From the NCBI RefSeq assembly GCF_009730915.1, contig NC_052489.1:26095916-26159915 (forward strand): a stretch of DNA of 64,000 bases. Reading direction: 5' to 3'. Shown one piece after another: positions 1 through 12,331 of this stretch. The translations under genes were made by a program, and so were the position numbers. The notes beneath the pieces are model-generated. The model saw nothing but the letters and a program-made list of their open reading frames with translations. It ran no database searches and had not been told where the DNA came from. Numbering within the stretch: the stretch's first letter is position 1; each line of letters begins with the position of its first letter. This DNA is from Dioscorea cayenensis subsp. rotundata. Lineage: Eukaryota > Streptophyta > Magnoliopsida > Dioscoreales > Dioscoreaceae.

Positions 1-649
1 AAATAGCTTGAGCAGATATTGTGTTTTAGTTATTTTTCATTTTAAACATCGAACTTTAATTTATATCATTTTGGTCACTCATTAATTCTATACTCATCTG
101 CTCCTATTTCCACTTTGTGTAAACGATCTCGAACTCTTTCGAGTTGTCTTTATACAATACTCAAGGCTTTAGGCTGAGTAGTAGGAGCAACTTTTAATTT
201 GTTAAAGTTTAATTTGTGTTCATCGAGAGAGTACTAAAAGAACTCTGGGAAGAATTTAATGACATATATATATCAAATTTACCATGTTAACACCAATTTG
301 TTGTGTCATTTACATACGTAGACATGACACGTCATTAAAGAGTAGCCACGATGTCATTTTTATTGACCAATTTATTGAGTTGTGCCGTATTAATAAAAGT
401 GGTCACGTGGCTTTTTTTTTTTATTAAATAACATATTTATATGTGCAGATAACACACAAAATGATACAAATTAAAATTAAGTAACTAAAATAATATAAAT
501 TAAAGTTTAATATTTTTAAAAAAATGACTATGGTTCGGTAACCACATAGAAATTTACCCCATTTATTACATTAGTTGGAATCAGATATTCAAAATTCCAA
601 GCTTTTATTATTACAGTGTTTTTGTGGGTTGGGGAACATATTTCAACAG
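1..649. other. AT-rich DNA upstream of CYP714 copy A
   Basis: No coding exon is visible here. In the two neighbouring CYP714 copies exon 2 lies less than 90 bases before exon 3, so exon 2 of copy A would be expected near 340-570, but nothing resembling it is present. The stretch is AT-rich with a short TA run near 266-275 and a poly-T run near 411-422. It is either an enlarged intron 2 or unrelated DNA at a truncation point. Confidence 0.6.
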
Positions 650-2055
650 GGAATGGTGGATTTGATGGTGGATTCAACAGGGCCATTGTTGAGGTTATGG
701 GAGAACAGGATTGAGGAAGGAGAAGTGGAAATGGAGCTTTATGAAGATCTGAGAAACTATTCAGCTGATGTGATATCCAGAGCTTGTTTTGGCAGCAGTT
801 ATTTGAGGGGAAAAGAGATGTTTTCCAAACTAAGACTTCTTCAGAATTCGTTGTCCAAACCTAATTTGTTCGCTGAGATTACAGGTTTCAGGTCCAAACA
901 AAATAAATATATTTATTTATTTATTTCCTACCCTTTTATTGACTTTTCTTTTGTAAACTTTTCTAAATTGGCATTGGATTTTAACTTTTTATATTTGTTT
1001 TTGTTTTTTGAGTTAAATAGTAAAATATTGAAAAGCTTCTGAATTGATGGCAGGCTTCTAGTACCGAGCAAGAGTGGCAGAGAGGTAGTGAAACTAGAGA
1101 GAGAAGTGCATTCACTCATACTAGAGTTGGTAAAGGATGGCCAAGCTTCGGGGGAGGAGAAGAACCTCTTGCAAGCCATCCTCAACGGCGCCAAAGGGAG
1201 CAGCTTCACCTCTCAAGACAAAGCCGACGCCTTTATTGTTGATAATTGCAAGAGCATCTACTTTGCCGGCCATGAAACCACTGCCACTGCCGCTTCCTGG
1301 TGCTTGCTGCTGCTTGCTCTTTATCCTGAATGGCAGCATCTTGTTCGCTCTGAAATCACTCAGCTCTGTGGAGGCCTCTCCCCTGATGCGCAATCCCTCC
1401 AAAAAATGAAGATTGTTAAGTGTTTGATTTCTCTTTGTTTATTGGTTTTGATTCTAGAGAGTGAAAATTAAGAATTTTTTTTTATTATTATAATTTTGTG
1501 GGATAAAGCTTTGATTTTTTTTTTTTCATCGCAAATGGTGTATTTGGTCAATCTTTAGGTCATTTTGCAATTGAGTTTGTGAAGCTTTTGAGAATGATTT
1601 GTTGATGAATTTGATTCGCATTTTGGCAGCTGACAATGGTGATTCAGGAGACAATTAGGCTTTACCCTCCAGGTCCTATAATCTCAAGGGAGTCTCTTCA
1701 GGACATGAAGCTTGGCAAGCTTGATATTCCTAAAGGCCTTGGCATCTACATCCCTTTGCCCACTCTGCATCGAGATCCCAGTATTTGGGGCCCGGATGCA
1801 CTCATCTTTAATCCTAAAAGGTTTGCTAATGGTGTCACCAGTGCTTGTACTTTTCCACAGGCTTATGCCCCATTTGGAGCTGGAGCTCGGACTTGCCTTG
1901 GCCAGCACTTCGCCATGCTTGAGCTCAAGATTGTTCTTTCACTCATTCTCTCAAAGTTTTGCTTCTCTGTTTCCCAGAATTACTGCCATTCACCTTACTT
2001 TAAACTCCTGCTGGAACCTGAATTTGGAATGCACCTTACTGTGAAAAAGGTCTAA
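650..2055 (+). CDS. CYP714: Cytochrome P450 CYP714-type, copy A (exons 3-5 only)
   Basis: Haem-thiolate monooxygenase fragment. CYP714 enzymes sit in the ER membrane and oxidise gibberellins or related diterpenoids. Exons are 650-891, 1054-1414 and 1630-2055 with GT-AG introns, and the phases match copies B and C. Visible motifs are GMVDLMVDS at the start of exon 3, the I-helix oxygen motif AGHETT in exon 4, the K-helix ETIR, and the haem loop FGAGARTCLG whose Cys is the haem ligand. The frame is open to the TAA at 2053-2055. Exons 1 and 2 (membrane anchor and the region before GMVDLM) are not in the window, so this is either a gene with a much longer intron 2 or a 5'-truncated duplicate. It is closer in sequence to copy B than to copy C. 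The donor after exon 4 (GTTAAG) is weaker than that of copy B (GTAAGT). Confidence 0.8.
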
Positions 2056-3539
2056 TATTTGTTTTTTGCAATTTTTTTTTTCTTCTTTAAGGGTAAAGTT
2101 CCTAAATGCAGAAGTTATCATCTTGTATTTCTAGCTGGTTGTATGATTCTAGAGTACATTATTCAAGAACTACCTGGTATCAGTGATGATTTCTTTCGTT
2201 AATGTTTGATCAATAATCCTTTAGTTACCAGAAAACAGAGCATGAGTGGAAATCGTGGCTTTTATGAAATCAAGATTTGTGACCATATTAATTATGTGGT
2301 GGCTCATCGTTGCCACAAAATCTCTCTATATAAGGGCATGGTTTATCAAGGACATCAAGAAGGATTCAATAAAAAGGAGAAAAAGATTAGAGAATGTTTT
2401 AAGTGAGAGACAGTGAATCTAGGTTCTGGTTTTTACAAAGAAGAGTTTTCTTTAAGAAATAGGTGACACATGTTTGAGCAACTCTTATTGTTTTTATACT
2501 CCTAGCATTATTGTTTATGCTTTTGCATAGTATGTGCTTTTGGTATACTAAGGATTCCAACTTCTGATTTGGTGCAGATTGAGAGTGATACTTCATTGTA
2601 ATTGTTCATTTTTTTTTTTTATTTGTCTCATTAAAATTCTTCCTTTGCCAACCATCTTGAATCTCTTGCTTTTACTGTTCCTGCATTGCTATTTTTCATC
2701 TATATTTTGTAGTAAATGCTGATAAATAGCGCTTAGCTCCAACACCATGTTGATGAATATCTTGTATTCTAATGTCTTATCAAGAAAAGCTCAAGTTTGG
2801 CCATACTTGGTTGAACTAAACATTATCTCTTGTCATTCTTGGCAAGTTTGTTGCCATAGTTGCACACAAACTCATATTGATAATATTGTGTAATAAAGAC
2901 ATATTGAAAAGAATTACGATACAAACTTGATATGGATGAAACAATACAATTCTTAAACAACATAGCAAGGGCAATCAAAAGAAGAATCTTATAAACACCA
3001 AAACAATGGTAATATATGGTAGAATAATCCAAACTTAGAAAATTAGAAAATGTATACAGTTGGTTAATTTACCAAACCATGTATAAGGAAATAATTATAC
3101 ATGAAAACTGAGTGTAACTAGCTATACATAGAAATTAATGGATAAAAGAAGAGGCAATCAGCTTTGTGTAAGTTATGTGTCATCATTGGTAATTGTGTAG
3201 AATCCTCCATAATTCATTGATGTAGACTGCTCTGTTAATTGACAATTTTTAACATATACAGTGTGCATTCTTAGTATACTGGCCATCATCTCTTTGTATC
3301 TTCCTCTCTTTCTATTGTGGGATTGTTATGACTACAGGGTGGCTTTCATAAAGGATGGAGATAAGTCAGGTCTTTTGTTCGTTTGCGGAGACGCATTGCA
3401 GCAACGTTGCCAAGTGTTTCCAGGGCCCCATGTACACGTGGATGATCTCCATCGTTCTTATCGATGTATTATATTAATCATCTTGCATACCATTTTTGTT
3501 GTGAAAATCCTAAGAAGCTGTACAGAAGGGAAAGAGTAG
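2056..3539. other. Intergenic region between CYP714 copies A and B
   Basis: AT-rich spacer of about 1.5 kb. It must hold the 3' end of copy A and the promoter of copy B. No conserved protein is visible; the open frame at 3261-3539 is discussed under rejected items. I see no repeat of note. Confidence 0.6.
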
Positions 3540-5657
3540 ATGGGAAGAATGGAGATGATGATCTTGGAGATCTTTTCTTCTATTCTCATTGGATTTAGCT
3601 TCATGGCCTTGTACTTATACTATATAATTTGGATGAGACCTGAAGGAATCCGCAGGAAGATGAAACAGCTGGGGATCAGTGGCCCCCCTCCCTCCTCTTT
3701 CTTTTCTGGAAACATGGAAGACATAAAGAAGTTCATGCTGGAGAAGGAGAGCCCAAGAGGAACAATAACGCATGATTACTCTGTTTTTCCGCATTTTGAT
3801 CACTGGATCAAGGATTATGGTATGTAGCTTGCTCAAAAATCTTTTTATACATACAGATGTTTTTCTCTTGAAGATACAAAGGCTTCTTCTTTTGTGCAGG
3901 GCCAGTTTTTGTGTTCACAATGGGTAATATGCCTATAATGCATGTAAGCAACTCAGATTTAGTTAAGGACATAAGACATTATTTATCAATAGACTTAGGA
4001 AGAAATACATTCCTAAAGGAGACACTCAAACCTCTCTTGGGTGATGGTATTTTCAAGGCTAATGGGGAGACTTGGTCTCATCAGAAAAGAATCATAGCCC
4101 CTGAGTTCTACCTAAACAAGGTTAAGGTAATATTTATTTATATTTATTTTTCATCAAAAATTTGCATGTTTATAAATAGAAACAAGTTTGTAATATGAGC
4201 AGGGCATGTTGGATTTGATGGTGGACTCAGCAAGCTCATTGCTGAAGTTATGGGAGAGTAGAATGGAGGATGGCGGAGTGGAAATGGAGGTTTATGAGGA
4301 TTTGAGAAACTTTTCAGCTGATGTGATATCTAGAGCATGTTTTGGCAGTGATTATTTGAAAGGGGAAGAGATTTTCTCGAAGCTCCGAGCTCTTGAGGAA
4401 GCGTTATCTAAACCTAATTTGTTAGCCGAGATCACTGGTTTCAGGTACTTCTCCCAACTTCAAATAGTTTTTTAATCACTTCTCCTTTTCAATTTCCTCA
4501 TACTATTTTATACAAAGTACTGATGATGATAATAATAGCAAGTGTTCTTAATTGTTATAAAGAAAGCTGTTTAAAGATTGAAATGTCCTAGGTTTATTCC
4601 AAGCAAGAGCAACAAAGAGATATTGAAACTAGAAAGAGAAGTGAACTCATTGATACTGGAGATGGTGGAGGGAAGAAAGGCTTCAGAGGAGAAGAACTTA
4701 TTGCAAGCAATCCTTGAGAGTGCCAAAGAGGGCTTCACCGCCCTAAATAAAAAGGCAAAGAAATTCATAGTGGACAGCTGCAAGAACATTTACTTTGCCG
4801 GCCATGAGACCACTGCTGTTGCTGCGTCCTGGTGCTTGTTGATGCTTGCTCTTCATCCAGAGTGGCAAGATCTTGTTCATGCTGAAGTCACTGAAGTTTG
4901 TGATGTCCTCTCACTAGACATGCAATCCCTCCAAAAGATGAAGATTGTAAGTTTTTCAGTGTGTTTTATTCCAAGATTGAATATAAGTATATGTATTTCT
5001 TCCACTAATTGCTTAAAATCGTGTAAGTGTTTTCTGTCAACTTAAGATTTCATGTTGAAATAAGCTATCTAACAAGAAAGTGGTCAGCACTCTCCCATCA
5101 ACTTATTTAAATGATGATGAAATGTTTAGTCCTGATACTCTTAAACTAATAAGTTAGCTTTCAGTTGGACTAAACTCATCTAATGGAATTGCTTCAGTGG
5201 CATTGCAATAAGTTTGGTTTTTATTTTGCAGCTAACAATGGTGATCCAGGAGACGCTGAGGCTTTACCCCCCTGGTCTCCTAATCACAAGAGAGTCCCTT
5301 AAGGACATGAAGATTGGTGAGCTCCAAATCCCCAAAGGCCTTGGCATCTACATTCCTGTGCCAACTCTGCATCGAGATCCCGACATTTGGGGCCCGGAAG
5401 CACTCATCTTCAGTCCTGAGAGGTTTGCTCATGGTGTCACCAGTGCTTGCGGTATTCCACAGGCATACATTCCATTTGGAGTTGGAACTCGGACTTGTCT
5501 CGGTCAGCACTTTGCCATGCTTGAGCTCAAGATTGTTCTTTCACATATTCTTGCAAGGTTTTCTGTCTCTGTCTCTCAGAACTACCACCATTCCCCTGTC
5601 TCCAGGCTCATGCTGAAGCCAGAATTTGGAATCAAACTTATTGTTAAAAAGGCTTGA
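3540..5657 (+). CDS. CYP714: Cytochrome P450 CYP714-type, copy B (intact)
   Basis: Predicted ER-anchored P450 monooxygenase of the CYP72 clan. Family members include gibberellin 13-oxidases and the 16,17-epoxidase that inactivates gibberellin in rice, but the exact reaction here cannot be read from sequence. Exons are 3540-3819, 3900-4126, 4203-4444, 4592-4946 and 5232-5657, totalling 1530 nt or 509 aa, a normal length. An in-frame TAG lies directly before the ATG, which fixes the start. The N terminus has a hydrophobic anchor (about residues 7-29), followed by the proline-rich hinge GISGPPPS. Further motifs are IIAPEF and GMLDLMVDS, the I-helix AGHETT, the K-helix ETLR, and the haem loop FGVGTRTCLG. 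All intron phases agree with copies A and C. It is the only copy in the window with all expected parts. Confidence 0.88.
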
Positions 5658-6161
5658 TCTTTTGTATTATCATTTTCGTTCTGTCTGTGAATTTCAGCTC
5701 TGAAGAACTAGTTATCGTCTTGTATTTCTATCTAGTTATATGAGTTTGAACAACCTTATGTAATACAATAGTTGTGAAACTTCAAATGATAATCTAGCGC
5801 AGCAAACTCATTGCAGGGAAACCTTTCCATCAGTCTAGACTTCAGCCTGGAAGTGTTATGTTTGAAATTTGAAGTGTACAGTTCTAATCCTGTGTCTTTT
5901 TTTTTTTAATCTTTTATTTATCTCTGAAAAAATCCCAGATTTGACTTACTTTTCAGATCTTGCAAGTCATCATTATAAATGGTGAGTCAGAAATCTGGCT
6001 CCTTGTCTTCTTCACTTTTCTGGTAAACAGACCTTTCACATGTCCTCACCATTCTGTTGTCCTGAAGTTAATGAGTTAATTTTCATGAAGGTGAGTTGCT
6101 GATATTTTTCTGAACCACACTAGTAAGCTCTCTCTGATTTTAGTTTCACTATTCAATCAAT
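5658..6161. other. Intergenic region between CYP714 copies B and C
   Basis: About 500 bases holding the 3' end of copy B and the 5' region of copy C. AT-rich with a poly-T run near 5898-5907. No further gene is seen. Confidence 0.6.
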
Positions 6162-8079
6162 ATGTTGCTGTCCAACCCATTGCAAATCACTTTGGAAGAA
6201 GAGGACTGGTTGTGGGATGGGAAAAACATGCTGTCTTTCCTGATTGCTCTTGCAATTTGTTGCTTGGTTTTCTATGTTTACCATACTCTGTGGCTACAGC
6301 CAGAAAAAATACGAAAAAGGTTATTGATGCAAGGAATTAATGGACCTAAACCTTCTTTCTTTTATGGCAATTTGTTGGAGATGAAGAGGATTGATTCAAG
6401 AAACAAGGTCAAGAATGAAGACAGGTGTATCTCTCATGAATTCAAGCTTTATCCTTCTTTCAATTTATGGAGAAATGAGTATGGTATGATGCACCTTTAC
6501 TTTCTAAAATTCAATTTTATACCATGCTTTGATATGTCTGGTTGTTTTTCTTTATACTTAATATAGGCCCAACATTCATGTTCTTGAAAGGCAACAGAAT
6601 TACAGTGTATGTTTCTGCACCTGAAATACTGAAGGAGATCACACTGTGCACATCTCTGGCATTTGGGAGAAGCACGGCTTGGATTAAACAAAGAACCTCT
6701 CTTCTCGGTGATAGCGTCGCAACCTTAAATGGGCAAGCATGGGCTCATCATCGAAAGATTATTGCTCCTGAGTTCTTCATGGAAAAAGTTAAGGTAAAGT
6801 TGCTAGCTAGACCATTGCAAACTATACAAAATCATGCAATACTTGGAGTTAATCCTATCCAACTAGACAAATGAATAGGGAATGATGGATTTGATGGTAG
6901 ACTCAACTCTCTCATTATTGAGATCATGGGAAGTAAGAGTTGAGACTGCAGGAGGATTTGCAGATATGAAGGTTGATGAAGATTTGAGAAACTTGACTGC
7001 AGATGTGATATCCAGAGCTTGTTTTGGGAGCAGTTATCTCAAAGGGAAAGATCTATTCTCAAAGATTAAGGCACTTCAAACAGCTCTAGCCATGCAGGCT
7101 ACCTGGATTAATCTTCCTGGTTTCAGGTTTCATCACTGAATTATGCATTTGGAAATCTTCATTTCTTCGAATTGATAGATCATAAAGTCTAGCTTTAATG
7201 ACTTCAGTCATCTTTCAGATATATTCCAAATAAGAACAACAGAGAAGTGTGGAGGATGGACAGGGAGTTTTGACACTCAATAATGAAGGTGATCAATGAG
7301 CGGAAAGTAGCTGGGAACATAGAAAACGATCTACTGAGCACTCTCATTGACGCCAATGACCTCAATGGATCAAAGGCATCAGTAAAGTTTGTAGCAGAAA
7401 GTTGCAAAACTACATATTTTGCAGGACATGAGACAAGTTCGATTACTTTGAAGTGGGTTCTGCTGCTTCTGGCATTGAATCCTGAATGGCAGGCACGCGT
7501 TCGTGCAGAGATCACAGCCGTCTGCAGGCAACACATACCAGACGCCAATGCGCTTCGCCAAATGAAACTGGTACATCTCAAGAACCACTACAAAATGTAA
7601 AAGTGATTATTATATATGCTGATGATGAATGAATTTATTCTTGCTTTCAGCTGACAATGGTCATTCAAGAGACGATGCGCTTGTACTCCATCACGCCATT
7701 GATACTCAGGGAAACCTTGCAAGAAGATATCAAGTTTGGCGATATCTGGTTTCCGGGAGGAGTTGAACTAATGATACCAGTTGCTGCATTGCACCATGAC
7801 CCTTATATCTGGGGTCCAGATGCCGGAGAGTTCAATCCAGAGAGGTTTGCCAACGGTGCTTCAAAAGCATGCAAGTTCCCATATCTTTACATGCCATTTG
7901 GTTTCGGTCCTCGAGTGTGCTTAGGCCTGAACTTTGCAATGGCTGAACTAAAGGTCATCTTGTCTCTCATGCTTGGCAAGTTCAGTTTCACTCTCTCGCC
8001 GAATTATCGTCATTCTGTTGTTTATGGCATAGTGTCGGAGCCTGAGTTTGGGGTAGACCTCATCGTGAGAAAAGTATGA
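6162..8079 (+). pseudogene. CYP714: Cytochrome P450 CYP714-type, copy C, premature stop in exon 4
   Basis: Third tandem CYP714 copy. Exons are 6162-6483, 6567-6793, 6879-7126, 7219-7570 and 7651-8079; the lengths sum to 1578 nt, as in an intact gene of about 525 aa. The splice signals and phases are sound. An in-frame TGA lies at 7271-7273 in exon 4, where copies A and B have a sense codon just after the REV residues. It falls before the oxygen-binding AGHETS and haem loop FGFGPRVCLG, so the normal product would lack the catalytic core. Everything downstream of the stop remains open and conserved (K-helix ETMR), so the lesion is probably recent, or it is a read error. Relative to A and B it is more diverged: it has a longer N terminus and a GGFADMKV insertion in exon 3. 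A shorter start at 6228 would still include the membrane anchor. Confidence 0.78.
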
Positions 8080-8152
8080 TCGCCTTATAAAGAGAACTCT
8101 TTTGTAAGAATACACATGCATTTATATACAAAATAAAAGATGTATATAAGAG

Positions 8153-8400
8153 TTTTTTTTTTTTTTTTTGGCCAAGATGAACGGCTAGGCCATTAAGAAA
8201 GGCTGAAAGCGTGCATAAATTTCGACAGAGCAAGTGGGGACGGAGCCCGTACATACATTATGATATTACTTTATAAAATAACATCAACACGTTGCTGCAC
8301 AAACCGGGCTAATACCATCAGTGTCTAATCTAAAAAGAATGGGCTACCGAGTCAATGTCCGAATTATTATCCAAGTTGTCAAATGGAGACATTCTTTATT
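8153..8400 (-). repeat. Possible poly-A-tailed retroposon end (LINE-like)
   Basis: A run of 17 T (8153-8169) is followed on the plus strand by GGCCAAGATGAACGGC and AGGCCATTAA. Read on the minus strand this is a non-coding stretch ending in TTAATGGCC...GGCC followed by poly-A, the layout of a LINE or SINE 3' end. No coding sequence is attached and I could not find a clear target-site duplication. The right limit is a guess. Confidence 0.3.
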
Positions 8401-9211
8401 CTAACTGATTCATTGAATATATGATGAAGAAGCATGACCTTCTGGATGGCAATGATGTATTGAACTTTTTCGAAATTGATTTCAGGCTAATCAGATTGAG
8501 GAGTGTGATAGAAGTTAGTTTTAATGACTTAGTCATTCGATTAAATGGGTAAAAATTACTTTTGACCCACTAAACTTATCTATCTATTTTCCTTGAAAAT
8601 TATGTTGAACTGATTTGGTTGCTTATTGAGATTTTAAAAGGATTTAAATCAGCAACTTGCAAATCAATTCATCCATTCAAATGGCGTGAAATTGGCAGTA
8701 GTTTTTGCTTATCATTCAAAGAAGACAGCATATATCTATATCTCATAATAATCTAAACATCTCATAGATGGCAATATTATTCAGTTATAATCAGCCACAC
8801 TCTAAAGAAGATCGACAAATGAAACTTAATGTAGGTAGAAGAAATAATCACTGTTTTTTGTATCTTTTGAAGCTCCAAAAAAAAATAAAATCCAACAAAT
8901 AAACTATTGAATTAGTCATTTATGAAAGGAATTCTTTGTTCAGTCCATATATTTCAAGCCAGCAAATTTAAGAAAAGAACAAAGCAGTAAAAAGTAGGAT
9001 ATCGAGATTCTTCAGCAGATCTTGAATTGAATGCATGAATCAGTCCAAAGAAAAGGTCTTTTAAAATTATATTCAACAAGTTTATCCCGGACAAATACTT
9101 GTTTGGCAGTCTTTAACATACTAATCAAGTCTATGCCAAAACTGAATTTTGAAAGAAGCAATGCATGTTTATTTTGCAAGAAGTGCAAAAAATTCACTCA
9201 TCTCTCATCTC
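8401..9211. other. Intergenic, nothing recognised
   Basis: AT-rich DNA between the end of the P450 cluster and the 3' end of the minus-strand MAKR-like gene. No protein-coding similarity or structured repeat was seen. Confidence 0.5.
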
Positions 9212-10188
9212 TCATCTTTCACTGAAATTACCACCATGGAATGACAATTTACAGTGATCAATTGCAGCATTGATTGCGCAATCCCTCTCGAAAATTCCTC
9301 TATCTTTATTCAATCCATGAGAAGGAGATGACATAATTGAATTTGGACAACTCCTAAAATTCATAAATCTATTGGTACTTGAATTATCGCCTGTGTTCTG
9401 TGAAAAACTTGGTCTGCTACTGCTGCTTTCATTCACCTTTACCTTCCTCTTCGACGACATCCATTTATTCAAAGGCAACATGAATCTTGAACTTATACTA
9501 GCATTCTTTTCAATCAGATTATCATTTTCCTGCACTTTAGGTGTGAAACTTCTGAATGCTGGCATGAAAGGGTTTCCAGTTTTTATCGAAGGGAACTTGA
9601 CGAAGAATTTCACAACCCTTTTATTGATCAATGATACTAATTTGGATGGTTTCCTGAAATATTAATTTCATATGCTTACGAAAATCTGTTGAAACAATTA
9701 AAGTATCGGTGCAAAGCAAAAGTATCGGCGTGATACCTTAAGGTTTTCGGCTTTGGACACCTTGGTTTACAGGAAAACAATCCATCATCGAAACTGGAAT
9801 TCGATGATCTGCATCCATTCAATATCTTCAGATCAAGGCAACTCACATGACCAAGGATTTCAATGGAATCCTCTAACAATGCTTGCTGATCCACAGGACT
9901 AATTATTTGATCCTCTGAGGCGGGAATTCCTTTGCCTTTATCGATGTCAGAAGGAGAAGAGAAGGAGATTTGTACCTCAAAAAACTCAGAATCTGGCAGT
10001 CTCTCAACACTCAGATCAAAGTATGATTCTTGGTCTTCATCGAAGAAGACTCGAAGACCAGAATTCAAGCTTTCTCGAAGAACTTCAGCTCTGTTCATCT
10101 CCATGAAAATAAGATTAAAGGCAAGAATATCACTTAGATGATGAACAAGATATAGTTTGCTCAAAAGTATGCTGATAAGATTGGACAT
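9212..10188 (-). CDS. Membrane-associated kinase regulator-like (MAKR/BKI1-like) protein
   Basis: Small plant signalling protein of the family related to MAKR and BKI1, whose members tether to the plasma membrane and modulate receptor kinases. Two exons on the minus strand, 10188-9737 and 9653-9212, are joined in phase (AG|G) by a GT-AG intron of 83 bases. Translation from the ATG at 10104 gives 269 aa; from 10188, 297 aa. I favour 10104 because the extra 28 residues are hydrophobic and unlike the family. Visible family features are SGLRVFFDEDQESYFDL near the N terminus, the acidic FFEVQISFSSPSD segment, a basic Ser-rich middle (SSKRKVKVNESSSSRPS), and a C terminus ending AINAAIDHCKLSF, which matches the family's conserved final motif. 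It has no catalytic domain. An acceptor-like TGCAGG at about 10201-10206 may mark a 5' UTR intron. Confidence 0.6.
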
Positions 10189-12273
10189 TAGTGTCTTGTC
10201 CCTGCATGAAAGTAGTTAACAAAGAAAGTAAATGCATTGATGAATATGTTCTTAAATAATGATACCAATTTGACATCAAGGGTGGCCAGCAATCCAAATT
10301 AAATAAACAATCTTAAATTACAAGACAAGGCTGTTACTGAGATTGAGGGTTAACATGACAAATGGAAGTTGATAAAATTGAAACCTTATAATTCCATAAT
10401 GGACCCACTTCTGAATTGCAATGGATTTTTTATGATTTTTTTTAAAGGCATGAGTCACAAGTACCATTTTTCAACAACCTCAGCCTACTGCATTGGATTG
10501 TTAATTGAACAATGAATAGATAGACCCAAGGTTAAATGATACTATTTTACAATAATGTAGAGAAAATACTGTAACAAAACTATTTATTTATTATTCATTG
10601 AATTTTTTGTGGGAGAATGTTGTTTCCTACCCTCTAAAGTTACATGGTAGAGGAATTTATTAGTTCAAACTTTGTTTTTAAAATTTTTTGGGTGTGCACG
10701 TAGGAGGACTCTAATAGTCCTATATAAAATCTAACCAAGATAATAAATCTTTAGAGAGTCAATAAGCCACCGTTATTGGTGTACCATCGTACCTATCTAT
10801 TTTTTAACAACTTCTTATGGGGCAACACTTGTCACTTTTATTTAAAAAAAATATCATTATCTATGAAAAGTTAAGAACACTTCCATTAAATAAGAATTGT
10901 TTATCTTCATAGTAAGTATCTCCTTGAGTATTTTATCATTTTCATTTCTCAAGTTTGAAAGGTCTATATATAAGTTGTAGTTTATCCGTTTTATTCAAAA
11001 ATATATATATATATATATTTGGTCGGTCCCATTTCAATTTAAAAAACTTAAGCTGATGAGAAGACCAAACTTACATATTCAAATCTATAATTTATAAATT
11101 AATTAATGGAGTATTAATTAATTACTACAATAAGATCTACTATTATAATTTTTATAGAACAAGAAATTTTACCAATCTTGCCACCATATTAGATACGAAC
11201 CAGTCTTGCCACGTTGAGTTTCCATGGTTTGGTGCACTTTTATTTTAAAAAAGACGATTAAAAAGACTTAGAAGAAGAATATGTTCTCTTTCTAGAAATA
11301 TTATTCTAGTGATAACTTGCCCAACTTGGAATCCAACCATTTGATTCCAATCCTAATTCCTAACTATCCACAAATTGTATTCAAAAGCAATCTTGAAGCA
11401 GTCTCATGGCTGCAAGAAACTGGCATTGGATAGGGTTGAACATAGGCTAATTGATTCCATTTTTTATTTAATTTTCTTTTTTAAATTTTATTAATACAAA
11501 TTTTTTTTTTTTTTTTAATGTTTACATCTTGTGGCCACAATTGCACTGGCGGGGAACACAGAGCAGTTGATAAGAAATGAAGGCCATCCATCCGGACCAT
11601 CCCCATAAATTCAAAAAATATCTTTTTTTTTTTCAACATAAATGAGAGCATGACCATGTGTCACACCCTGTTTAAAGCTGGAAACCTATACTTAGTGGAC
11701 CAGAAATAACGAGGAAAATAATAGACAAACCATAGGACGTTTGCATTTTTCAATAAAATCCTCCTTTAAAAAATTAAATAAATTTATAAAAATTAAAATC
11801 ACTGAGTATTTTGATAAGAACAATTGCAATTAATTTCCTCATGACCCCCTGAGTTACAATTAATAAATAGTCTAACCTTATTACGAGAGAATTAGTGTTT
11901 CATTTTCTCTTTTAATTTAAAATTAAGAGTTTACAATTTTTTTCAATTATGATTTATCTATATTTATTAAAATAAAAAAATGATTTGTAATTAAAAACAT
12001 AAATTGAACCATGCAGGGCTCTATTTATTTATTTATTTTTTTTTAAAAAAAAAATGGATGAACCACAATTCATTAAAAAAACAAAAACACAAGGCTCTAA
12101 TTTTATTCCAATTTTTACAATGATAATTTTTAAAATTAAAATTAAATGTTTTTTTTTATTAAGAATAAGTACTCCATTTTTTAAGTTGAATTTATTTTAA
12201 TAATAATTTAATTTCCAAAAACAGTGTGAAAACGCGGTGGTCGCTTTCGACGCGGTTGGATGTTTTTTTGGGT
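10189..12273. other. Intergenic AT-rich region with AT microsatellite
   Basis: About 2 kb without a gene. It holds the divergent upstream regions of the MAKR-like gene (minus) and the CML gene (plus), an (AT)n run at 11000-11019, and several poly-A or poly-T runs near 11500-11515 and 12025-12055. No transposon ends were identified. Confidence 0.5.
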
Positions 12274-12281
12274 TATAAAAA
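12274..12281 (+). promoter_or_regulatory. TATA box of the CML42-like gene
   Basis: TATAAAAA lies 58 bases before the ATG at 12332. With the usual 30-base spacing, transcription would start near 12305, giving a 5' leader of about 25 bases. This favours the ATG at 12332 over the upstream in-frame ATG at 12260, which lies before the TATA box. Confidence 0.55.
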
Positions 12282-12331
12282 CGATCGAAATCATTCGTTT
12301 CCAAATCGCACAGCAAGCGAAATACCTCGAG

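Noticed and set aside
3261..3539. 92-codon open frame just before CYP714 copy B
   Set aside because: It ends with the stop directly before the P450 ATG, has no family resemblance and reads like leader sequence.
12260..12331. Longer N terminus for the CML protein from ATG 12260
   Set aside because: It precedes the TATA box at 12274 and adds residues not seen in CML42/43 proteins.
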